DNA from: Ruegeria_C sp041537925
GTDB lineage: Bacteria; Pseudomonadota; Alphaproteobacteria; Rhodobacterales; Rhodobacteraceae
NCBI RefSeq assembly: GCF_041537925.1
Contig: NZ_JBGOSH010000009.1
Span: 62,001-126,000, forward strand
DNA: 64,000 nucleotides
Reading direction: 5' to 3'
Below the pieces are notes generated by a model that saw nothing but the letters and a program-made list of their open reading frames with translations, was not told where the DNA came from and searched no databases. Shown here piece after piece: positions 35,270-43,610 of the stretch (the stretch's first letter is position 1; each line of letters begins with the position of its first letter). A program made the position numbers and the translations under genes.

Positions 35270-36424
35270 TCAGGCCGCTTCGGTCTGTGCGGCGAGTTCT
35301 GCGTGATAGGCCCATTCGAGCCAGGGCAGCATCATCTCGATATCCGAGGTCTCGACCGTACCGCCGCACCAGATGCGCAGGCCCGCAGGCGCGTCGCGAT
35401 AGGCGCCGATATCCAGCGCGATGTTTTCGGCTTCCAACCGTTTGGCAACGGCTTTGGCGAAAGTTGCGCCATCAGCGATCCGGTCATCAGTGAATTTCAG
35501 GCAAACGCTGGTATTCGACTGCGTCGCCGCATCCTCGGCCAGATTATCTATCCAGTCATTCCGATCGCAGAACGCATGCACTGCACCTGCATTGGCGTCA
35601 GCGCGCGCAATCAAGCCCTGCAGGCCTCCGACCGAGCGCGCCCAGTCCAGTGCAAAAAGGTAGTCCTCAACCGCCAGCATCGAGGGCGTATTGATGGTGG
35701 CACCGGTAAAGATCCCGTCGATCAGCTTGCCGCCTTTGGTCAGCCGGAAGATCTTGGGCAACGGCCACGTGGGGGTATAGCTTTCCAGCCGTTCCACCGC
35801 GCGAGGGCTTAGGATCAGCATGCCATGCGCCGCTTCGCCACCCAGCACTTTCTGCCAAGAGAACGTGGTCACATCCAGTTTGTCCCAGGGCAGGTCCATT
35901 GCGAAGGCGGCCGAGGTCGCGTCGCAGATGCTCAGCCCCTGTCGGTCATCGGCAATCCAGTCGCCGTTGGGTACGCGCACGCCGCTGGTGGTACCGTTCC
36001 ATGTGAAAACAACGTCATTGGCGAAATCAATCGAAGCGAGGTCGACAATCTGGCCGTAGTCCGCAGTCTTCACCTCGGCATCAATCTTCAGCTGCTTGAC
36101 CACGTCCGTAACCCAGCCCGCGCCGAAACTTTCCCAAGCCAGCATCTCGACCTTGCGTTCGCCCAGTAGCGACCAAAGCGCCATTTCAACAGCCCCGGTA
36201 TCGGAGGCCGGAACGATGCCGATCTTGTAATCGGCGGGGATGCCCAGAACCTTGCGCGTCCCTTCGATGGCGGCTTTCAGCTTGTCCTTGCCAATAGCGG
36301 CACGGTGCGAGCGCCCTAAAGCGGCGTCGGCGAGTTTCGTCAGATCGAATGTGGGGGGTTTGGCGCAGGGGCCAGAAGAAAAACGCGAGTTTGCCGGCCG
36401 CGCTGCCGGTTGTGCAATAGCCAT
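35270..36424 (-). CDS. serC: Phosphoserine aminotransferase
   Basis: 384 residues of the alphaproteobacterial SerC type. FSSGPCAKPPTFDL opens the fold, and the PLP lysine is in TFSWQKVLGGEAAHGM. It converts 3-phosphohydroxypyruvate to phosphoserine with glutamate. It is first in the operon and is preceded by the serC RNA motif; the ribosome binding site GGAAGGG lies eight bases before ATG at 36424. Confidence 0.97.
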   Translation of the reverse strand: MAIAQPAARPANSRFSSGPCAKPPTFDLTKLADAALGRSHRAAIGKDKLKAAIEGTRKVLGIPADYKIGIVPASDTGAVEMALWSLLGERKVEMLAWESFGAGWVTDVVKQLKIDAEVKTADYGQIVDLASIDFANDVVFTWNGTTSGVRVPNGDWIADDRQGLSICDATSAAFAMDLPWDKLDVTTFSWQKVLGGEAAHGMLILSPRAVERLESYTPTWPLPKIFRLTKGGKLIDGIFTGATINTPSMLAVEDYLFALDWARSVGGLQGLIARADANAGAVHAFCDRNDWIDNLAEDAATQSNTSVCLKFTDDRIADGATFAKAVAKRLEAENIALDIGAYRDAPAGLRIWCGGTVETSDIEMMLPWLEWAYHAELAAQTEAA

Positions 36425-36495
36425 AATGCTACCCTTCCAGATAAGCGCCCCTCGTTGGGGAGGGGTGTCCCACGGACGGACTTACGGGGCGATCC
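36425..36495 (-). ncRNA. serC RNA motif (cis-regulatory leader)
   Basis: The leader contains a GTCC / GGAC stem (36467-36470 with 36478-36481), then a perfect CCCCTC / GAGGGG stem (36448-36453 with 36460-36465), and then the ribosome binding site GGAAGGG. This order and the GTCCGTGGGACACC core match my memory of the serC motif described by comparative genomics upstream of serC-serA operons in alphaproteobacteria. Its ligand, if any, is unknown. It was not aligned to a covariance model. Confidence 0.72.
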
Positions 36496-36583
36496 GGGGT
36501 TTCACAAGAGTGAATTTGGCGTTAGAGCGCCGGTTCATGTGACAAACGCGACCTCGTCGCCGCCTATCGGAAACTTCACGACC

Positions 36584-37459
36584 ATGTATATCGCCACCTT
36601 GCTGACTGCCCCCGAAACGCCCGCACTCGATCCGGCGCTGATCGAGTCACTCCGCAATGCCTGGGGTGGGGGGGACGTGACCTGGCTCAGCCACGATGAG
36701 GCGGCGGAGTTTTTTTTGAACGTCCTGCCCGACAATCAATGGCAAGTTTGGGACGATCTGCAGAAGATGTCGGTTGACCTGGTTCTTCAGCCCGCCGAGG
36801 GGCGGTGCAAGAAGATGCTGCTGGCCGATATGGACAGCACCATGATCCAGCAGGAATGTATCGACGAGCTGGCCGATGAGGCCGGGTTCGGCGCCCGCGT
36901 CAGCGCGATCACCGCGCGCGCTATGAATGGTGAGCTGGACTTCGAAGGCGCTCTGATCGAACGGGTCGGTCTGCTGCGAGGGTTGGTGGAGCCGGTGATC
37001 GACAAGGTTCTGGACGAGCGGATCACGTTGATGCCGGGCGGGCGGGAACTGGTCTCTACCATGCGGGCCAACGGTGGCTATTGCGCGCTGGTCTCAGGCG
37101 GGTTCACCGCCTTCACACGCTCGGTTGCGGCGCAGCTTGGGTTTGATGAGAACCGCGCCAATACGCTGCTGGCAGAGGATGGCGCGCTGACCGGAGAGGT
37201 CGCGCGCCCGATTCTGGGCCGCGAAGCCAAGGTCGAAGCGCTGGAACAGATCACCGCTCGGCTGGGCATCGCCGAGGCGGATGTGCTGGCGGTGGGTGAC
37301 GGTGCCAACGATCTGGGCATGCTGCAGCGCGCCGGAACTGGCGTCGCAATGCACGCCAAGCCATCCGTTGCCGCGCAATGTGATGTGCGGATCAATCATG
37401 GCGATCTTACGGCCCTGCTTTATTTGCAGGGCTATGCGCGCAACGATTTCGCGGCCTGA
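36584..37459 (+). CDS. serB: Phosphoserine phosphatase
   Basis: 291 residues from ATG at 36584; the longer upstream frame runs into the serC leader and has no family support. The HAD motif DMDST is at 82-86, VSGGFTAFT follows near residue 170, and VGDGANDLGML near 240. The N-terminal part is an ACT-like regulatory domain. It makes serine from phosphoserine and is divergent from serC-serA, so all three serine-pathway steps sit together. Confidence 0.96.
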   Translation: MYIATLLTAPETPALDPALIESLRNAWGGGDVTWLSHDEAAEFFLNVLPDNQWQVWDDLQKMSVDLVLQPAEGRCKKMLLADMDSTMIQQECIDELADEAGFGARVSAITARAMNGELDFEGALIERVGLLRGLVEPVIDKVLDERITLMPGGRELVSTMRANGGYCALVSGGFTAFTRSVAAQLGFDENRANTLLAEDGALTGEVARPILGREAKVEALEQITARLGIAEADVLAVGDGANDLGMLQRAGTGVAMHAKPSVAAQCDVRINHGDLTALLYLQGYARNDFAA

Positions 37460-39790
37460 TCAGAACAGATCGAACCGCACCGGGTTCTGCGCCCAATAGA
37501 CCTTCGCCGCCAGCAACAGCCGCTCGGTCGGGTCCTGCGTGGCGGCAAATGGCACCGGCACGCCGTTTGCGGCGCTCACCCGTTCCAACGCGGCCTGCGT
37601 GGCAGGCCCGGCCTGACCATCGACACCCACCGGCTCGCCCACTTCGTTCAGCAGCAATTGCAGCGCCCGGTCGATATCGCTGCGCGACAGCGTGTCCAGA
37701 TTTTCCCGAGCCAATGCAGCGGGTTCCTCATTGGCCAGCAGCGAGGCTTTGGCCGCACGTATCCCGGCTTCGGCCGCATTGACGCCCTGAGCACGGCCAT
37801 TGAGGATAATGATCGCGCCGTTTGCGCCGCCCCAGGCATCACCACGCGCCAGCGCGATATCATACCAACCAAGCGCATCCTTGCCGGTCTTGCCCGGCAC
37901 CTGATCGTTTAGGATCATCCGCGCGATGTTTGCAGGCGCGGTGGGATGGCCGCCATCGGAGGCGCGTGTAAACCATTCCAGCGCTTTCGGTAGATCGGCG
38001 GGGTTGCCGTCCAGCCCGCTCAGCGCGACAAAGCCCAGATTGTCATAGCCATAGATGTCTTCGCGCTGTTCCGAGGCGGTCAGATAGCGCATGCCGCGTT
38101 CCGGCAGGTAGTGGTCCGTGCCCTTGGCCAGAAAGTAGTAACCTAGCTCGTTCATCGAGAAGGTGTGGCCCAGTTCAACCGCGCGCTCCATCAACTCGAA
38201 CCCGCGTTGGCGTTCCTCGGCGGTCTCGCCATTGCGCATCAGGCGTCGACCCAGCCGGTGCATGGCATAGGGGTCCTGTTCCGTGATCCCCTCTTCCATC
38301 AGCGCCAAAGCGCGATCCGGCTCATAGGGTATCTTGGTCACATCCCGGTCGATCCGCTTGGAATCGAGCAGCACCGCCAAACCATATTTGGCCCGGATAT
38401 GACCGGCCTCGGCTGCAGCTTGGAAATTCTCGTAAGCCTTTTCCAGCTGCTTGGTGCTTTGCTGCAGCCGTCCAAGCTGATAGCGGAAGCGGGCATTGTC
38501 GGGATCGGCCCGCACCGAGGCTTCGCAGGCGGCAAGCCCGCCCGTCAGATCAAGCTCGTTGGGCAGCCGGTAAACACCCACGCCGTTCAGATCCAGCGCA
38601 GCCCCTGCAGCCAGATCACAGGGATCGAAGGTCAGATTCAGCGCCACATCGACGCGCCTTGCGGACCCGGCGCCAGTGGTGATCTCAACGCTGAAGCGGT
38701 CCGAGACAGTGGGATCGGTCAGATCCTCGGCCCTTATGTCGGTGATATCGGGCGCGTAGCCCACGACTGGGCCAGAGGTGTCACCATTCAGCACAAGCGC
38801 GCCCTTCGACGCAGACTCGATCAATGCGGCAGAGGCAATGTCAGCACCGATTAGCGCCGCGATCGCATCGTCGAGCGGGACGAGCCTGTCGAACCGCGCA
38901 TCCATGTTCAGCGACTCAGGTGGGGCATTGCCGGGTACGGCGCTGGGCACCTCGGCCTGGGCCTGCGTCAGATAGAAGGGTCGCACCAGGGTCGAGCTTT
39001 CCCACGGCACCTGCACACCGCCGGTCTCGTTGTGGACCTGCTCGCGGATCATCGGGAATAGCTGCAGGATGTTCTCGCTCGGCGACGCACGAGCCGCTTT
39101 CAGCACGGCAGCGGTATAGGGGCTGTTGCCTCCGACCGCCCCATCCAATGCCAATGCACCCGGCGAGGTTGAATAGGCGATCAGAGAGTTCAGCGGGGTA
39201 CGGAACACCTCGAACCCTGCTCGGGTCTCGAACAGGTTGGCGTCCAGGTCGGCGGCCAGCCGTATGCTCTGGAACGGGTTGTCGCGACAGGAATCCAGAA
39301 TGGCCACATGGGCCGATCCGCGCGCGGCCAGCGTGTCTATCACCCGGTCCAGCGTCATCGTCTCAAGCGGCAGGTCATAGACGCTTTCGAATTTTGCATC
39401 GACGGGCAGCAGGTAGTTCCGTCGACCGATCTGAATGCCATGTCCGGCATAATAGAACACAACATCCGCCCCTTGCGGGATGTTGAGCACCGCGTTGCGC
39501 AGAAGCTGCTCAAAGCCGCGCTTGTCCAGATCGTAGCCGTCAAAGACCTTGAACCGGAACTCGCGCAGCAGCGCCGCCATGTCGCGCGCATCTTTGGCCG
39601 CATTGCCCAGATCGTCGACATTGTCATAGCTCTGGTTGCCCACAACGATGCCGATACGCGGCCCGCCGCCCACCAGCCGCAGCGCGCGCGTACCTTGCGC
39701 GTGCGCGGATGGAGTCAGACTCAGACCCAATGTTCCGCTGACGCCCAGAGAGGCAATCAGACGCAGAAAGTCCCGCTTGTTGACAGGCAT
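37460..39790 (-). CDS. Secreted caspase-fold peptidase with Sel1 repeats and C-terminal PG-binding-like end
   Basis: 776 residues. The N-terminus MPVNKRDFLRLIASLGVSG with hydrophobic run and AHA-Q looks like a signal peptide, Tat-like but with KR. The caspase/peptidase C14 domain covers about 45-265: GIVVGNQSYDNVDDL, His117 in YYAGHG, and Cys168 in LDSCRDNPF, both catalytic residues present. A middle segment is followed by Sel1/TPR-like repeats (about 430-670: LGRLQQSTKQLEKAYENFQ, KYGLAVLLDSK, MHRLGRRLMRNG). The end VGVDGQAGPATQAALERV resembles a PG_binding_1 repeat. It is 15 bases after the polyglycine lipoprotein gene. Substrate unknown. Confidence 0.87.
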   Translation of the reverse strand: MPVNKRDFLRLIASLGVSGTLGLSLTPSAHAQGTRALRLVGGGPRIGIVVGNQSYDNVDDLGNAAKDARDMAALLREFRFKVFDGYDLDKRGFEQLLRNAVLNIPQGADVVFYYAGHGIQIGRRNYLLPVDAKFESVYDLPLETMTLDRVIDTLAARGSAHVAILDSCRDNPFQSIRLAADLDANLFETRAGFEVFRTPLNSLIAYSTSPGALALDGAVGGNSPYTAAVLKAARASPSENILQLFPMIREQVHNETGGVQVPWESSTLVRPFYLTQAQAEVPSAVPGNAPPESLNMDARFDRLVPLDDAIAALIGADIASAALIESASKGALVLNGDTSGPVVGYAPDITDIRAEDLTDPTVSDRFSVEITTGAGSARRVDVALNLTFDPCDLAAGAALDLNGVGVYRLPNELDLTGGLAACEASVRADPDNARFRYQLGRLQQSTKQLEKAYENFQAAAEAGHIRAKYGLAVLLDSKRIDRDVTKIPYEPDRALALMEEGITEQDPYAMHRLGRRLMRNGETAEERQRGFELMERAVELGHTFSMNELGYYFLAKGTDHYLPERGMRYLTASEQREDIYGYDNLGFVALSGLDGNPADLPKALEWFTRASDGGHPTAPANIARMILNDQVPGKTGKDALGWYDIALARGDAWGGANGAIIILNGRAQGVNAAEAGIRAAKASLLANEEPAALARENLDTLSRSDIDRALQLLLNEVGEPVGVDGQAGPATQAALERVSAANGVPVPFAATQDPTERLLLAAKVYWAQNPVRFDLF

Positions 39791-39805
39791 GGATACACTC
39801 CTTGA

Positions 39806-40123
39806 TCAGCCGCCCCAGCCGCCGCCACCACCGCCACCGCCACCACCGCCACCGCCACCGCCGCCACCACCACCGCCATCACGATCATCACCAGGCAACG
39901 GCTTGATTTTCGGCTCTTCAGGCTCGGGTTCGGCTGCGACCGTGGTAGTGGATGCAGCGCGTGTTGCCTGCGGTGTCGAGGTCGACGGCGCGGGTGTCGT
40001 TGCAACGGCCGGTTGGGGAGTTGTCGTCGTTGTCGTGGTGGTCTGCTCCGGCCGGGGTGGCGTGCAGCCGGCCACAAGAACCGTAACTCCAAAAGCGATA
40101 GGGATCAGGATCCTGACCATCAC
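39806..40123 (-). CDS. Polyglycine-tailed lipoprotein
   Basis: 105 residues. The signal and lipobox read VTVLVAGC (cysteine near 20), followed by a Thr/Pro/Ala-rich low-complexity linker, an acidic EPEPEEPKIKPLPGDDRD stretch, and then about 20 consecutive glycines ending WGG. The glycine run is encoded by a GGN triplet repeat at about 39818-39877. It is directly upstream of the secreted caspase gene (15 bases) and probably shares its transcript. I know no family. Repeat length may vary between strains. Confidence 0.75.
   Translation of the reverse strand: MMVRILIPIAFGVTVLVAGCTPPRPEQTTTTTTTTPQPAVATTPAPSTSTPQATRAASTTTVAAEPEPEEPKIKPLPGDDRDGGGGGGGGGGGGGGGGGGGGWGG
39818..39877 (-). repeat. GGN triplet tract coding for polyglycine
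   Basis: About 20 glycine codons in a row built from GGC and GGT only, with repeated GGTGGC-type units, so replication slippage could change its length in threes without a frameshift. Located in the lipoprotein gene. Confidence 0.85.
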
Positions 40124-40248
40124 AAATTCTCCTTAAAATTTATTCAAACGTGATCTGTACGAGAACATTAACGGTTGGCACTTTGCCCTGTCTATGAACT
40201 TTGCCACATTCGCAATTCGCCGAAGGCCCGAGGGCTCTCACTCCAATC

Positions 40249-40266
40249 ATTAACATTTACGTTAAT
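40249..40266. promoter_or_regulatory. Candidate ArsR operator upstream of the second ArsR gene
   Basis: ATTAAC (40249-40254) and GTTAAT (40261-40266) are perfect complements with a six-base spacer, 24 bases before the ArsR ATG. The AT-rich, symmetric site resembles the TTAATTAA-type core of the larger operator at 15411-15448. Weak evidence. Confidence 0.4.
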
Positions 40267-40289
40267 TAGCGCATGTGTTAACAACCCTT

Positions 40290-40613
40290 ATGCGTTCCGT
40301 GTTGAAAGCCTTTTCCGCCCTGTCCGATCAGACTCGCATGTCGATCGTCGAACAGCTCATGGCCGAAGGCGAGCTGGCCGCCGGGGAATTGATCGAAGGG
40401 CGCGGCATGTCGGGTGCTGCCATTTCGCGGCATCTGAAAGTGCTGCGCGAGGCCGGGCTTGTCCGGCAGCGGGTTCAGGGCACCCATCGGCTCTATACTG
40501 TCGATGGTCGGGGTCTGCAGGCCATCGCCGATTGGACGATCTCGAAACGGGCGTTCTGGGAAACCAGCCTGGACCGGCTGGACACCGCCATCACCCTAGA
40601 GGGCCAACCATGA
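40290..40613 (+). CDS. ArsR-type winged-helix repressor
   Basis: 107 residues from ATG 40290 (a GTG at 40275 would add five). The sequence KAFSALSDQTRMSIVEQLM, ELIEGRGMSGAAISRHLKVL and REAGLVRQRVQGTHRLY is a complete ArsR winged helix without metal-binding cysteines. No Shine-Dalgarno is obvious, so the start may be leaderless. It overlaps the SRPBCC gene by four bases (ATGA), the same ArsR-SRPBCC pairing as at 14581-15403. Confidence 0.9.
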   Translation: MRSVLKAFSALSDQTRMSIVEQLMAEGELAAGELIEGRGMSGAAISRHLKVLREAGLVRQRVQGTHRLYTVDGRGLQAIADWTISKRAFWETSLDRLDTAITLEGQP

Positions 40614-41038
40614 GCGAGTTGCGGCTAGAACGTCATTATCCGATCAGTGCCGAGATGCTTTTCGCCTGGGTCAGTGATCCGGACAAGCTGTTGAAATGGT
40701 GGGGTCCCGAGGGGCTGCACGTGCCCGAGCATGATCTGGATTTCACCCGCAAGGGACCGTGGTATTCGGTCATGGTGAATGACGAGGGGCAGCGCTTCAA
40801 GGTGTCGGGGCACGTCACCCATGTCGATCCGCCGAAATCAGTGGGGTTCACTTGGGGCTGGCATGATGACGCCGATGCGCGCGGTGCCGAAAGCCATGTG
40901 ACCCTGACCGTCGAGAACACCAAGACCGGCGCGCGGTTGATCCTTGATCATCGCGAGTTGAGCGATGCGGATATCGCCGCCAACCACGAAAAGGGCTGGA
41001 CTTCGTCCCTACGCAAGCTGGACACACAGATTCAATAA
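40610..41038 (+). CDS. SRPBCC (AHSA1-like) domain protein
   Basis: 142 residues starting MSELRLERHYPISAEMLFAW, then SDPDKLLKWWGPEGLHV and a C-terminal helix NHEKGWTSSLRKLDTQI. It has the same fold as the protein at 14581-15072 but is clearly divergent. It is coupled to the ArsR gene by ATGA and followed after 22 bases by a YCII-like gene, forming a three-gene unit. Confidence 0.9.
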   Translation: MSELRLERHYPISAEMLFAWVSDPDKLLKWWGPEGLHVPEHDLDFTRKGPWYSVMVNDEGQRFKVSGHVTHVDPPKSVGFTWGWHDDADARGAESHVTLTVENTKTGARLILDHRELSDADIAANHEKGWTSSLRKLDTQIQ

Positions 41039-41060
41039 GCACCAACCGGAGGATTTCATT

Positions 41061-41375
41061 ATGCCGCAGTTCATCTTTGCCTATCACGGCGGAACCCGCC
41101 CCGAAGACCCAGCCGAGGTCGAAAAGACCATGGCCGCTTGGGGTGCTTGGTTCGAGACTATGGGCCCGTCACTGGAAATCCCCGGCGCGCCAGTAGGCAT
41201 GTCGAAAACCGTCAGCGCCACCGGAGTGGCAGATGACGGGGGTGCGAATCCGATCTCGGGCTACACCGTGGTCAAGGCTGATTCGATTGAGGCGGCCACC
41301 GAAATGGCCAAGGGCTGTCCGATGGTCGTGGACGGGTCAGGCTCGGTCGAGGTGGCGGAAGTCATCGAGATGTAA
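41061..41375 (+). CDS. YCII-related (DGPF-type) small protein
   Basis: 104 residues from ATG 41061 with GGAGGATTTC upstream. The pattern MPQFIFAYHGGTRPEDPAEV, MAAWGAWFETMGPS and GGANPISGYTVVKADS matches the YCII/DGPF family often found with SRPBCC or sigma factors. The dimeric alpha-beta barrel-like fold has an unknown reaction. It is third in the ArsR-SRPBCC unit. Confidence 0.88.
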   Translation: MPQFIFAYHGGTRPEDPAEVEKTMAAWGAWFETMGPSLEIPGAPVGMSKTVSATGVADDGGANPISGYTVVKADSIEAATEMAKGCPMVVDGSGSVEVAEVIEM

Positions 41376-41399
41376 GCCCGCCACCGGGCGCGTGACGGA

Positions 41400-42395
41400 T
41401 CAGAGGAACCCTTCGGCCGGGTTGATGCGACCGCATTCGATGCCGCGTCGGCTGTGCAGAAGTGGGGTCATGAACTTGCGTGTCGCCGGGTGGTCGGGGT
41501 CCAGAACGCCCAAGCTGACCAGGATCGCCGCGATGGCGCATTCGCTGGCCCGGGTCGTGCCATCCATGATCTTGAGTGCAACGCCCATGCGCTTTTCGGG
41601 CAGGATCGCGACGAACACCGCCTCGGCCCCGGTCTTGATCGCGGCCTTTCCTCCGGCGGCGCGCATCAACTCGGTGCAGGCGCGGCGCTCGCCGGCAACC
41701 AATTCTGGGTGCTGCATCATCGCATTGGTCAGTTCGACCGCTGCCATGCTTTGGCGATCCGCACGGTCCAGGGCCGAGGCGAACCAGGCCATAGCCCGCG
41801 CAAGACCCGTCAGCGACGTGACGAAATTGGGGGCCGAGCAGCCGTCGATCCCATGCCCGGGACTGGCCTCGCCGGTGACCTCTTCGAAGGCGCTCAGGCA
41901 GGCCTGCTGCACCGGGTGATCCATCGCGACATAGTCCGGCCCCGCGCCCATGTGCTGCGTCAGGGTCAGAAATCCCGCATGTTTGCCTGAACAGTTGTTG
42001 TGCACCTGACAGGGCGTCTCATACGCGCGGATCAGAGCCTTGCGGGCGTCACGATCCTCGGGCACCTGCGGGCCACAGCGGAAATCATCGTCGTCCAGAC
42101 CGAGGTGATCCAGCCAGGCATTGACCCGGTCGGTATGGATCGCTGCGCCCTTGTGTGAGGCACAGGCCAGCGCCAGATGTTCCGGGCCCAGCCCGTACTT
42201 CGCCGCCGCGCCCGACGTCAGCACTGGCAGCGCCTGCACCATCTTGCACGAGGAACGCGGAAAAATAACTGCATTCGGATCGCCCCAGCTGCGAACGATC
42301 TGCCCGCTGTCATCGCAAATCACCGCATGGCCCAGATGCACGCTTTCCAGAAACGTGCTGCGCCAGACCTCGGCCATCGGTATTGGCTGCGTCAT
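41400..42395 (-). CDS. Asparaginase II family protein (PF06089-like)
   Basis: 331 residues from ATG at 42393-42395, preceded by GAGAGGG. The segments VIFPRSSCKMVQALPVLTSG, ACASHKGAAIHTDRV, HNNCSGKHAGFLTL and GIDGCSAPNFVTSL are the typical landmarks of the bacterial asparaginase type known from Rhizobium etli AnsA relatives. Known members hydrolyse asparagine or play a related role in amide metabolism. It stands alone, convergent with the YCII gene. The long-frame start is not favoured. Confidence 0.86.
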   Translation of the reverse strand: MTQPIPMAEVWRSTFLESVHLGHAVICDDSGQIVRSWGDPNAVIFPRSSCKMVQALPVLTSGAAAKYGLGPEHLALACASHKGAAIHTDRVNAWLDHLGLDDDDFRCGPQVPEDRDARKALIRAYETPCQVHNNCSGKHAGFLTLTQHMGAGPDYVAMDHPVQQACLSAFEEVTGEASPGHGIDGCSAPNFVTSLTGLARAMAWFASALDRADRQSMAAVELTNAMMQHPELVAGERRACTELMRAAGGKAAIKTGAEAVFVAILPEKRMGVALKIMDGTTRASECAIAAILVSLGVLDPDHPATRKFMTPLLHSRRGIECGRINPAEGFL

Positions 42396-42570
42396 GAAAA
42401 CCCTCTCAAAATTCTGCGCGATTTCCTGCCAATCGCTCTTTCTTCCATGGTAGAACATGCGATAATGTGACTATGTCGGCAAGCGGTCGGCTGAGCGGTA
42501 AAGATGCACAATCAAGGTGCGCGGGTACGTTCGTGATTTGAGGTTAGAGGCAGTCTGGGAGTCTGGACAG

Positions 42571-43104
42571 ATGGGATTGAAACTGGCGCGTATCGTGGCA
42601 GGCATGTGTCTGGCCGGGCTGGCAAGCACCGTAGTAGCGCAAACGTCGGAAAGCTCGAACCGGGTAGCGGTAAATACATCGTGGAGTGTGTTTGTCGAAC
42701 AGGACCCGACCGAATGCTGGATCGTGTCAGCTCCGGAAGAGACGGTGAACACTCGCGGTGGCCGCGTCGTGGCCGTCCGTCGCAGCGATATCCTGCTGTT
42801 TGTCTTCTTCCGCCCCAAAGCAGGCGTAAAGGGTCAGATCACTTTTACCGGCGGTTATCCATTTGCACCGGGCTCGACGGTGAACCTGAGCGTTGGTGGG
42901 TCCGAATTTGAACTTTTCACCGAAGGCGAATGGGCCTGGCCCGCGACTGCCTCGGACGACGCCAAGATCGTGACCGCCATGAAGCGCGGCGCGCAGGCGG
43001 TGCTGACCGCCCGTTCGGCACGTGGAACCCAGACCAAGGACACCTTCTCGCTGTTGGGCTTCACCGCCGGTATCGAGGATGCCGAAAAGCGCTGCACCGA
43101 GTGA
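42571..43104 (+). CDS. IalB-like (invasion-associated locus B) exported protein
   Basis: 177 residues from ATG 42571. The N-terminus MGLKLARIVAGMCLAGLAS is a Sec signal peptide with cleavage likely after VVAQ. The remainder TSWSVFVEQDPTECWIVSAP, FVFFRPKAGVKGQITFTGGY and QTKDTFSLLGFTAGIEDAEK has the layout of IalB-family periplasmic proteins, with two cysteines (Cys66-like in ECWI and the terminal KRCTE). Found in many alphaproteobacteria; the role outside Bartonella is unclear. Confidence 0.8.
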   Translation: MGLKLARIVAGMCLAGLASTVVAQTSESSNRVAVNTSWSVFVEQDPTECWIVSAPEETVNTRGGRVVAVRRSDILLFVFFRPKAGVKGQITFTGGYPFAPGSTVNLSVGGSEFELFTEGEWAWPATASDDAKIVTAMKRGAQAVLTARSARGTQTKDTFSLLGFTAGIEDAEKRCTE

Positions 43105-43153
43105 TTATCCGGTGCTCTGATGCGCTGATCGGTTCGCAGATGGTAGCAGGTTC

Positions 43154-43537
43154 ATGAATAAATCCATTCTTTTTCTTACGGTTCTGTGCCTGGCACCCCG
43201 CGTTGCAGCGGACCCGGCAATGGAATGCAACGAACCGTCACAGGTGGAGATCGCCGAATGCGTCTCGGCCATGCTCGACGGTGTCGATCTGGCGGTCGAA
43301 GCGTCACTTGGGCTTGCCCGCAACGCGATGGGCGAACTTGACCAGGTGACGGGGCGTGAGGCCGGTGTTCCCGCGCTTGACCGCTCTCAGGCTGCGTGGG
43401 TGACCTATCGCGATACCCAATGCGAGGCGGTGGGCGCAAGTTATGGCGGCGGTTCGGGCACCGGGATCGCCATCACTTCGTGCCGGATCGAACTGGGCCG
43501 GGCCCGTGCGTCAGAGTTGCTGGAGTTGGCGCGTTAG
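43154..43537 (+). CDS. LprI/DUF1311-like secreted protein
   Basis: 127 residues with a signal peptide (MNKSILFLTVLCLAPRVAAD). Four cysteines and the segment RSQAAWVTYRDTQCEAVGAS, then SCRIELGRARASELLEL, match the DUF1311/LprI fold that inhibits lysozyme in some species or has unknown function. It follows the IalB-like gene by 49 bases on the same strand, so the two exported proteins may be co-expressed. Confidence 0.83.
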   Translation: MNKSILFLTVLCLAPRVAADPAMECNEPSQVEIAECVSAMLDGVDLAVEASLGLARNAMGELDQVTGREAGVPALDRSQAAWVTYRDTQCEAVGASYGGGSGTGIAITSCRIELGRARASELLELAR

Positions 43538-43610
43538 GCGGGATTCCTTTTGATCTTGCCGCGCGTTCCTATATAGAGGCGCATCTTACGCACAAACCCC
43601 GAGTCTCGCC

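Noticed and set aside
39812..39880. Short repeated CCACCGCC units as a possible CRISPR or minisatellite
   Set aside because: They are glycine codons within the lipoprotein gene, with no spacers and a strict triplet period.
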